A stretch of 10,217 nt of DNA from Mayfieldus sp038317345 (GTDB taxonomy: Bacteria; Actinomycetota; Thermoleophilia; Solirubrobacterales; 70-9): NCBI GenBank assembly GCA_038317345.1, contig JBBQBH010000076.1, positions 1 to 10,217 of the forward strand, given 5' to 3'. A model generated the notes under the pieces. The model worked only from the letters and a program-made list of their open reading frames with translations. It ran no database searches and had not been told where the DNA came from. The position numbers and the translations under genes are program-made. Positions 6,160 to 10,217 of this stretch are shown here, piece by piece. The number at the start of each line of letters is the position of its first letter. Within the stretch, counting starts at the first letter, position 1.

Positions 6160-6887
6160 GACGGCTCACCGCCCGAATCACTGCCCGGCACGTCCTCCGC
6201 TTCGCGTCCGGACCCACCACTACCCGCCGCCTCCTCAGCTCCGCTTCCGGGGGCGGCGGGGTTCGCTGGATCTGCTGCGCCCTCGGTCGCTGCTACCGCC
6301 ACGGGATCCGGGGCTTCTGCCGTGTCCCCGTTCGCCTTCGCCGCGCCCTCCTGCTGTAGGTCGAGGCCGAGCACCTGCCTGACGGTCAGGCCACGCAGCT
6401 CCGCCACCTGCTCGGGGCGCCGCAGGCGCATCAGCCCGTCCATCGTCGCCTTCACGAGGTTGATCGGGTTCTGCGTGCCGATGCTCTTCGTGAGCACGTC
6501 GCGAACACCGCTCAGCTCGAGCACGGCGCGCACACCGCCGCCCGCGATCACGCCGGTACCCGGGCTGGCCGGGCGCAGCACCACATGGCCGGCGCCGTAG
6601 CGACCGATGATCTTGTGGGTGATCGTGTTGCCGTACTTGGGCACGCGGATGAGGCTCTTGCGGGCGTTCTCGACGCCCTTCTGGATCGCCAGCGGGACCT
6701 CGCGCGCCTTGCCGTAGCCGATCCCGACCACCGACTCCTCGTCACCCACCGCGACCAGGGCGGTGAAGGAGAAGCGGCGGCCGCCCTTGACGACCTTGGC
6801 GACGCGGTTGATCTCGATCACGCGCTCCTGCAAGTCCAGGCCCCGCGCGCTCACGGTCTCGATCTCGGTGGTGTTGGATCCCTTCAT
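6156..6887 (-). CDS. rpsE: 30S ribosomal protein S5 with long C-terminal tail
   Basis: S5 lies at the mRNA entry side of the 30S subunit and affects decoding fidelity and mRNA unwinding. The core spans about residues 14-178: the double-stranded RNA-binding-like domain with NRVAKVVKGGRRFSFTALVA near 27-46, VGIGYGKAREVPLAIQKG near 54-71, and the C-terminal domain with GTGVIAGGGVRAVLE near 110-124 and GTQNPINLVKAT near 137-148. S5 is usually about 160-200 residues; this product is 243. The extra 65 or so residues (180-243) are rich in Ala, Gly, Glu, Pro and Ser, with no lysine after 184, and are probably disordered. The ATG at 6887 has only a weak GGTGA about 11 bases upstream. The stop overlaps rpmD. 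Confidence 0.96.
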   Translation of the reverse strand: MKGSNTTEIETVSARGLDLQERVIEINRVAKVVKGGRRFSFTALVAVGDEESVVGIGYGKAREVPLAIQKGVENARKSLIRVPKYGNTITHKIIGRYGAGHVVLRPASPGTGVIAGGGVRAVLELSGVRDVLTKSIGTQNPINLVKATMDGLMRLRRPEQVAELRGLTVRQVLGLDLQQEGAAKANGDTAEAPDPVAVAATEGAADPANPAAPGSGAEEAAGSGGSGREAEDVPGSDSGGEPS

Positions 6888-6910
6888 CGGAAGCGGGTCA
6901 CCGTAGCGAA

Positions 6911-6960
6911 CTAGTGGTCGCCGTCGTAAGTACGGTCGTATTTGCGGCGGGGACCACTAG
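6911..6960. repeat. 50-bp inverted repeat in the rplR-rpsE spacer
   Basis: CTAGTGGTC (6911-6919) and GACCACTAG (6952-6960) are perfectly complementary ends. Inside them GCCG/CGGC and the AAGTAC...GTATTT-like centre (one mismatch) extend the stem, so nearly the whole 50 bases can fold into one hairpin. The rplR TAG stop lies in one arm. It lacks the CCGAGGACG core of the spacer repeat family, so it is a separate structure. It may act on stability or coupling in the mRNA, or be a protein site. Confidence 0.75.
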
Positions 6961-7310
6961 AGCTTCAGGCCACCCTCGCGGGCGCCCTCGGCGAGCGCCC
7001 TGACGCGCCCGTGATAGCGGTAGCCGGCGCGGTCGAAGACGCAGCTCTGCACCCCGGCCTCCTGGGCCCGTTTGGCGAGCATCTCCCCGGCGCGCTTCGC
7101 CTGCTCCATCGGGTCTGCCTTGCGCAGCTCCTTCTCGGTCCAGTTGACGGCCGCAAGAGTGTGCCCTGCGTCGTCGTCAACGAGCTGCGCGAAGATCCCC
7201 CGGTTCGAGCGATAGACCGAGAGGCGCGGACGCTCGGCGCTGCCGCGGATCTTGGCTCGGACGCGGCGCCGGCGGCGCAGGCGTCGCTGCTGCTTGGTGA
7301 GCACGGTCAA
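6957..7310 (-). CDS. rplR: 50S ribosomal protein L18
   Basis: L18 binds 5S rRNA and, with L5, docks it in the 50S central protuberance. The 117-residue product has the arginine-rich N-terminus (LTKQQRRLRRRRRVRAKIRG), then RPRLSVYRSNRGIFAQLVDD near 28-47, AKRAGEMLAKRAQEAGV near 71-87, and FDRAGYRYHGRVRALAEGAR near 92-111, the family's C-terminal signature. The start is TTG at 7310, with AGGAGG five bases upstream; GTG at 7304 is the alternative, 11 bases from the same SD. That SD lies in the terminal arm of structured repeat copy 3. The TAG stop lies in the 50-bp inverted repeat before rpsE. Confidence 0.96.
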   Translation of the reverse strand: MTVLTKQQRRLRRRRRVRAKIRGSAERPRLSVYRSNRGIFAQLVDDDAGHTLAAVNWTEKELRKADPMEQAKRAGEMLAKRAQEAGVQSCVFDRAGYRYHGRVRALAEGAREGGLKL

Positions 7311-7463
7311 TGGCCCCTCCTGCTCGCGCAGTGTGAGCGAAAACCGAGCTGGGCAAGAACGCAGGGTGCAGTCCTTGCTGGCAGCAAGGACAAACCCGAG
7401 GACGCAGATCCAGCGAAGGTTTGCAGCCGGCTGGCGTGCGCTGTGAGAGTTGGAGTGGCCATT
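7309..7463 (+). repeat. Structured spacer repeat, copy 3 (rplF-rplR)
   Basis: The ends AATGGCCcCTCC (from 7309) and GGAGtGGCCATT (to 7463) form an inverted repeat with one mismatch and reach into the rplR start and rplF stop codons. A second pairing block joins AAACC (7341-7345) to GGTTT (7419-7423). The left loop holds CCGAGC (7344-7349) and AAGAACGCAGGG (to 7366). The central hairpin is a perfect 10-bp stem, GTCCTTGCTG (7371-7380) with CAGCAAGGAC (7382-7391), closed outside by GGGT/ACCC. The right loop CCCGAGGACGCAGAT spans 7395-7409. The outer sequence differs widely from copies 1 and 2, but the loop core is kept. Confidence 0.85.
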
Positions 7464-7995
7464 AGGCCCGCTTGCCCACCTTCCTGCTCACCTGCTCACC
7501 GGCGTAGCGAACTCCCTTGCCCTTGTAGGGCTCGGGCGGGCGCCGCTTGCGGATGTCGGCCGCGATCTGGCCGACCTGTTGCTTGTCGATACCGCGAACG
7601 ATGATCTCGGTCGGCTGGGGAACGTCGAACTCGATTCCCTCCGGCGCCTCGACCGAGACCGGGTGCGAGAAGCCGAGCGCAAGCTCGAGGGCCTTGCCCC
7701 GCAGCTGCGCGCGGTAGCCGACCCCCTGGATCTCGAGGCGCTTCTCATAACCCTCTGTGACCCCCTGCACCATGTTGGCGATCAGGCTGCGCGTCAGCCC
7801 GTGCAGAGCGCGGTGCTCGCCCCGATCGGTGGGGCGCTCGACTGTCACGGTGCTGTCGGCCAACTCGACCTTCATGTCCGAGGAGACCTCCTGGTCAAGC
7901 TCGCCCTTGGGACCCTTGACCGAGACATGGCCAGGCTTGACGTCAACCGTGACGCCGTCTGGAACTGGAATTGGCTGTCTACCGATGCGGCTCAT
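7462..7995 (-). CDS. rplF: 50S ribosomal protein L6
   Basis: L6 sits near the sarcin-ricin loop at the base of the L7/L12 stalk, where elongation factors bind. The 177-residue product begins MSRIGRQPIPVPDGV, the conserved L6 N-terminus, which fixes the ATG at 7995 although the frame is open 17 codons further. Two L6 repeats are visible: residues about 10-82 with HVSVKGPKGEL and LHGLTRSLIANMVQGVTEGY, and about 83-177 with IQGVGYRAQLRGKALELALG and the signature GIDKQQVGQIAADIRKRRPPEPYKGKGVRY (given in parts: PPEPYKGKGVRY near 154-165). There is no SD before the ATG; the heptamer array runs right up to it. A structured repeat separates it from rplR. Confidence 0.97.
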   Translation of the reverse strand: MSRIGRQPIPVPDGVTVDVKPGHVSVKGPKGELDQEVSSDMKVELADSTVTVERPTDRGEHRALHGLTRSLIANMVQGVTEGYEKRLEIQGVGYRAQLRGKALELALGFSHPVSVEAPEGIEFDVPQPTEIIVRGIDKQQVGQIAADIRKRRPPEPYKGKGVRYAGEQVSRKVGKRA

Positions 7996-7998
7996 AAA

Positions 7999-8067
7999 TT
8001 CGGTGCTCGGAGCTCGGTGCTCGGGTTCGGCCTGATGCTCGAACACCGAAGACCGAGTACCGATTCA
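7999..8067. repeat. Heptamer repeats in inverted arrangement (rpsH-rplF)
   Basis: From 7999 the + strand reads in 7-base units: TTCGGTG, CTCGGAG, CTCGGTG, CTCGGGT, then TCGG. After about ten other bases, units in the opposite sense follow from 8040: CGAACAC, CGAAGAC, CGAGTAC, CGATTCA. The two halves (consensus GTGCTCG and its complement) can fold into one long hairpin. The last unit contains the rpsH TGA stop (8065-8067), and the array ends four bases before the rplF ATG. It thus forms essentially the whole spacer. Confidence 0.8.
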
Positions 8068-8460
8068 CCACACGTACGCTACGACCTCACCCCCCACGCC
8101 TTTCGCTTTCGCTTCATGCCCGGTCATCACCCCACGCGAGGTGGAGATGATCGAGGTGCCGGTCCCGCCGTGCACGCGCGGCACCTTTTCGCGGTCCACG
8201 TAGCGGCGGCGCCCCGGCCGCGAGACCCGCTCGAGTCCAGTGATCACCGGCCGCCGAGCCTCGGTGTACTTGAGGCGGATACGGATCAGGTCGCCGACCC
8301 GCGCCGGCTCGGAGCCAAAGTCGGTGATGTAGCCCTGCTCCTTGAGGATCCGCGACATCTCCAGCTTCAGCCCTGAGGCTGGAATCTCCACCTCATCATG
8401 GCCGGCCTGGACCGCGTTGCGGATCCTGGTCAGGTAATCGGATATCGGGTCGGTGAGCAT
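8065..8460 (-). CDS. rpsH: 30S ribosomal protein S8
   Basis: S8 binds helix 21 of 16S rRNA and organises the 30S central domain; in Escherichia coli it also represses the spc operon by binding mRNA near rplE. The 131-residue product starts MLTDPISDYLTRIRNAVQAG, the conserved N-terminal domain. It ends with the family signature STSRGVMTGHEAKAKGVGGE (near 106-125), which contacts rRNA. The ATG at 8460 is three bases after the rpsN stop, so coupling is likely. The stop codon is the last unit of the heptamer array leading to rplF. I did not find an obvious S8-binding mimic in the mRNA. Confidence 0.97.
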   Translation of the reverse strand: MLTDPISDYLTRIRNAVQAGHDEVEIPASGLKLEMSRILKEQGYITDFGSEPARVGDLIRIRLKYTEARRPVITGLERVSRPGRRRYVDREKVPRVHGGTGTSIISTSRGVMTGHEAKAKGVGGEVVAYVW

Positions 8461-8463
8461 CGC

Positions 8464-8649
8464 CTACCAGCTCGACTTCGTCATTCCCGGGACGTAGCCC
8501 TCGTGGGCTGCCTCGCGCAGGCAGATCCGGCAGAGTCCGAACTTGCGGTAGTAGGCGCGTGGGCGGCCGCAACGGCGGCAGCGGTTGTACCCCCGGGTCT
8601 TGTACTTCGGCTTGCGCTGCTGTCTTACTTTCTGGGAAGTCTTGGCCAT
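8464..8649 (-). CDS. rpsN: 30S ribosomal protein S14, short zinc-binding type
   Basis: S14 stabilises the 30S head near the A site. This is the 61-residue zinc form (often named rpsZ or type Z): C24, C27, C40 and C43 form the ribbon in RCRRCGRPRAYYRKFGLCRI. The end EGYVPGMTKSSW matches the family. The start MAKTSQKVRQ gives ATG at 8649. No SD precedes it: the upstream bases are the heptamer array ending CGACCGAA. The rplE stop is 22 bases upstream and rpsH follows after three bases, so translation probably depends on coupling. Confidence 0.98.
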   Translation of the reverse strand: MAKTSQKVRQQRKPKYKTRGYNRCRRCGRPRAYYRKFGLCRICLREAAHEGYVPGMTKSSW

Positions 8650-8652
8650 TTC

Positions 8653-8694
8653 GGTCGCTGGTCGCTAGTCGCTAGTCGCTAGCTTCTTGCTTCT
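8653..8694. repeat. Heptamer tandem array overlapping the rplE 3' end
   Basis: Six 7-base units run without gap on the + strand: GGTCGCT, GGTCGCT, AGTCGCT, AGTCGCT, AGCTTCT, TGCTTCT. Read on the minus strand these are AGCGAC(C/T)-type units. The rplE TAG stop (8672-8674) is formed inside the array, so the last codons of L5 (EKQEASD) are written by the repeat. The array ends three bases before the rpsN ATG. Confidence 0.85.
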
Positions 8695-9487
8695 CTCCTT
8701 CGTCTGAGCTTTCGGCCTCCGCGGGGACCTCGCCTTCCTCGGCACCCTCGCCCTCTTCGCCTTCCTCCTCGCGGACGCGCTTGGCATAGGCCTCCGGGTT
8801 TTCCTCCTTGAGTTGCTCCAGTGCTGCCTGCTCTGCCTCAGCGCGTATTCGCGCCTCCTCGTGGCGGCGCTCCTCCTCGGCCTCGGCCTCGACGTCCTCC
8901 ATACCCGGCCTGCCCTGCTCCGCAAACGGCATACCGAGGCCGAGCAGCAGCTCGAAGGCCTCCTCGTCGGTGGCCGCGGAGGTGGTGATCGTGACGTCCA
9001 GCCCCCGCACCTGGTCGATCGAGTCGTAGTCGATCTCGGGGAAGATCAGCTGCTCGCGGATCCCCATCGAGTAATTGCCGCGACCGTCGAAGGAGCGCGG
9101 GTTAAGCCCCCGGAAATCGCGGATCCGCGGAATCGCGATCGAGCACAACCGGTCGAGGAACTCCCACATGCGCGCCCGTCGCAGCGTCACAGAGAGCCCG
9201 ACCGGCATCCCCTCGCGAATCTTGAAGGAGGCGATCGACCTGCGGGCCCGTCGCACGTTGGGGGCCTGCCCGGCGATCGTCGCCAGTTGCTCGGTCGCGG
9301 CCTCCAACATCTTGTCGTCCTGCTTGGCCTCGCCGACGCCCATGTTGAGGGTGATCTTCTCGAGCCGCGGCGCCTGCATCCGGGTCGAGTAGCCGAACTT
9401 GCCGGTCAGCGCTGGCAGGACCTCCTGCTCGTAGCGCTCGCGCAAGCGCGGCGGCGGCGTGGTCTGGGCTGTGGCTGTCGCTTCCAT
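8672..9487 (-). CDS. rplE: 50S ribosomal protein L5 with acidic C-terminal extension
   Basis: L5 binds 5S rRNA and forms bridge B1b with S13. The core (about residues 14-190) has LRERYEQEVLPALTGKFGY, PRLEKITLNMGVGEA near 40-54, RRSIASFKIREGMPVGLSVT near 82-101, and FRGLNPRSFDGRGNYSMGIR near 125-144. L5 is usually about 180 residues; this product has 271. The added tail (about 191-271) is very acidic, with a helical, coiled-coil-like part (EAEAEEERRHEEARIRAEAE) and then glutamate/glycine stretches. The ATG at 9487 has GGAGG ten bases upstream, inside structured repeat copy 2. The stop lies in the heptamer array. Base use in the tail looks like the neighbours. Confidence 0.96.
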   Translation of the reverse strand: MEATATAQTTPPPRLRERYEQEVLPALTGKFGYSTRMQAPRLEKITLNMGVGEAKQDDKMLEAATEQLATIAGQAPNVRRARRSIASFKIREGMPVGLSVTLRRARMWEFLDRLCSIAIPRIRDFRGLNPRSFDGRGNYSMGIREQLIFPEIDYDSIDQVRGLDVTITTSAATDEEAFELLLGLGMPFAEQGRPGMEDVEAEAEEERRHEEARIRAEAEQAALEQLKEENPEAYAKRVREEEGEEGEGAEEGEVPAEAESSDEGEKQEASD

Positions 9488-9648
9488 CAGATGAGTGCCT
9501 CCGTGGCCACGTGCGCGTGGGGGCGCGCATGGCCGAGCAGATCGAGGATGCAGGGCTTTGCTGGATGCAAAGGCAAGCCCGAGGACGAAGATATGCGACG
9601 CGCCATGCGCGTCATCCAGGTGTGCGTGGTCATGAGGTCACTCATCTG
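9488..9648 (+). repeat. Structured spacer repeat, copy 2 (rplX-rplE)
   Basis: The element occupies exactly the whole spacer between rplX and rplE. Its ends CAGATGAGTG (9488-9497) and CACTCATCTG (9639-9648) are a perfect 10-bp inverted repeat, continued by CCTC/GAGG and CCACG/CGTGG blocks and by GCGCATGGC (9525-9533) with GCCATGCGC (9602-9610). The left loop holds CCGAGC (9533-9538) and GAGGATGCAGGG (to 9555). The central hairpin uses CTTTGC/GCAAAG and GGG/CCC. The right loop CCCGAGGACGAAGAT spans 9578-9592. The rplE SD (GGAGG on the minus strand) is paired within the outer stem. Confidence 0.88.
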
Positions 9649-9987
9649 TTAGTCGATAGCGGCGCCGGTTCGCTTCGAGTAGCGCTCGCGCTTGTCACCC
9701 TCGCGACGGACGCCGACCCGGGTCGTCTTGTTGTCCTGGGGGTCGAGCAGCGCCACGTTGGAGACGTGGATCGGGCCCTCCTTCTCGACGATGCCGCCCA
9801 CCTCGCCACCGCGCGAGGCGTCCTTGACCGAGCGCGGCCGCTCGTGACGCTTGACGATGTTCAGTCCCTCGATGTAGACCCTGCGGCGCTTTGGGTCGGT
9901 GCGCAGAACGCGACCGGTCTTGCCGCGGTCCTTGCCGCCGACCACCTTCACGTGGTCGTCCTTGCGTATGCGCATCCGCTTGGCCAT
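9649..9987 (-). CDS. rplX: 50S ribosomal protein L24
   Basis: L24 is an assembly initiator of the 50S subunit, binding the 5' end of 23S rRNA near the exit tunnel. The 112-residue product has the KOW motif HVKVVGGKDRGKTGRVLRTD near 14-33, then RRRVYIEGLNIVKRHERP near 37-54, and GGIVEKEGPIHVSNVALLDP near 68-87, all family features. The ATG at 9987 (MAKRMRIRK) is chosen over TTG at 9993 because it fits the conserved start, with GGTGGTG about 7-13 bases upstream. It overlaps by one base the stop of a possible 21-codon frame filling the rplN-rplX gap. The TAA stop abuts structured repeat copy 2. Confidence 0.97.
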   Translation of the reverse strand: MAKRMRIRKDDHVKVVGGKDRGKTGRVLRTDPKRRRVYIEGLNIVKRHERPRSVKDASRGGEVGGIVEKEGPIHVSNVALLDPQDNKTTRVGVRREGDKRERYSKRTGAAID

Positions 9988-10052
9988 CAGCAATCACCAC
10001 CAATACATACATGTCGCCTCGCAATCGGGCTGCGCGCTGCGCTCGACGCCAT
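9987..10052 (-). CDS. Possible 21-codon coupling ORF between rplN and rplX
   Basis: The rplN stop overlaps an ATG (TGATG), from which a frame of 21 codons runs to a TGA that in turn overlaps the rplX ATG (TGATG again). The peptide would read MASSAARSPIARRHVCIGGDC. It resembles nothing I know. The double one-base overlap is what suggests it may carry ribosomes across the gap between the two ribosomal genes. It has no separate SD beyond the rplN 3' end (a GGAGG about five bases upstream of the ATG is present), and chance cannot be ruled out. Confidence 0.25.
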   Translation of the reverse strand: MASSAARSPIARRHVCIGGDC

Positions 10053-10217
10053 CACAACACCTCCGGTGCCAAGGAGACGATCCTCATGAAGTTGCGGTCG
10101 CGAAGCTCGCGCGCCACGGGGCCGAAGATGCGCGTTCCGCGCGGATTGTTCTGCGGGTCGATCAGCACTGCGGCGTTCTCGTCGAAGGCGATGTAGGTGC
10201 CGTCCGGGCGCCCGAAC
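10052..10217 (-). CDS. rplN: 50S ribosomal protein L14, C-terminal part (5' end outside window)
   Basis: L14 binds 23S rRNA at the intersubunit face and forms bridges to the 30S subunit. The 54 visible residues begin FGRPDGTYIAFDENAAVLID and end with RGTRIFGPVARELRD and the RNFMRIVSLAPEVL terminus, both strong L14 signatures. The start lies upstream of the window, where rpsQ would be expected next. The TGA stop shares a base with an ATG of a small frame leading to rplX, 64 bases away. Nothing unusual is seen in the coding part. Confidence 0.97.
   Translation of the reverse strand, partial: FGRPDGTYIAFDENAAVLIDPQNNPRGTRIFGPVARELRDRNFMRIVSLAPEVL

Noticed and set aside
4865..6382. Long + strand open frame opposite secY, rplO, rpmD and rpsE (505 codons)
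   Set aside because: It is antisense to four clearly recognised genes, has no domain-like sequence, and is explained by high GC of the opposite strand.
7450..8376. Long + strand open frame opposite rplF and rpsH (308 codons)
   Set aside because: It runs antisense to L6 and S8 and through the heptamer array; composition is typical of a shadow frame.
8065..9487. S8-binding mRNA mimic for operon autoregulation near rplE
   Set aside because: I looked for a helix-21-like hairpin around rplE and found none I could defend by eye.
8813..9652. + strand open frame opposite rplE (279 codons)
   Set aside because: Antisense to L5 and continuing into structured repeat copy 2; no recognisable protein features.

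Overview
The window is one block of the bacterial spc and alpha ribosomal-protein operons. Every recognised gene lies on the minus strand, so transcription runs from high to low coordinates: rplN (partial), rplX, rplE, rpsN, rpsH, rplF, rplR, rpsE, rpmD, rplO, secY, adk, map, rpmJ, rpsM, rpsK, rpsD, rpoA (partial). High GC, the secY-adk-map order, a short zinc-type S14 and cysteine-bearing S4 and L36 suggest a high-GC, probably actinobacterial genome. A deep branch such as Thermoleophilia is my guess; nothing in the window proves it.

Layout. 10217-5489 holds large- and small-subunit proteins L14 to L15. 5485-4211 is the SecY translocase channel. 4018-2554 is adenylate kinase and methionine aminopeptidase. 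2365-667 is L36, S13, S11 and S4. 627-1 is the N-terminal domain of the RNA polymerase alpha subunit. The genes supply ribosome parts, the membrane exit channel, N-terminal methionine removal, adenylate balance and the alpha subunit from one transcription block. infA, usually between map and rpmJ, is absent.

The coding content is ordinary; the spacers are not. Four spacers (rplX-rplE, rplF-rplR, secY-adk, rpsK-rpsD) carry copies of one roughly 120-165 bp structured repeat. Each has a long imperfect outer stem, a conserved two-sided internal loop (left CCGAGC...GCAGG, right CCGAGGACG) and a central hairpin whose sequence differs between copies while pairing is kept. All four lie in the same orientation. 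Where the arms differ but still pair, the pair is G-T on the + strand, which points to a + strand RNA or single-stranded DNA form, antisense to the operon. I do not recognise the family.

Two further spacers (rpsH-rplF and rplE-rpsN) consist of 7-bp tandem repeats that touch stop codons. The rplR-rpsE spacer holds a 50-bp inverted repeat, and the map-rpmJ spacer holds a perfect 22-bp palindrome and a terminator-like hairpin. L5 and S5 carry long low-complexity C-terminal tails. No gene-free stretch exceeds 300 bases. I saw no tRNA, rRNA, CRISPR array, IS element or convincing promoter.
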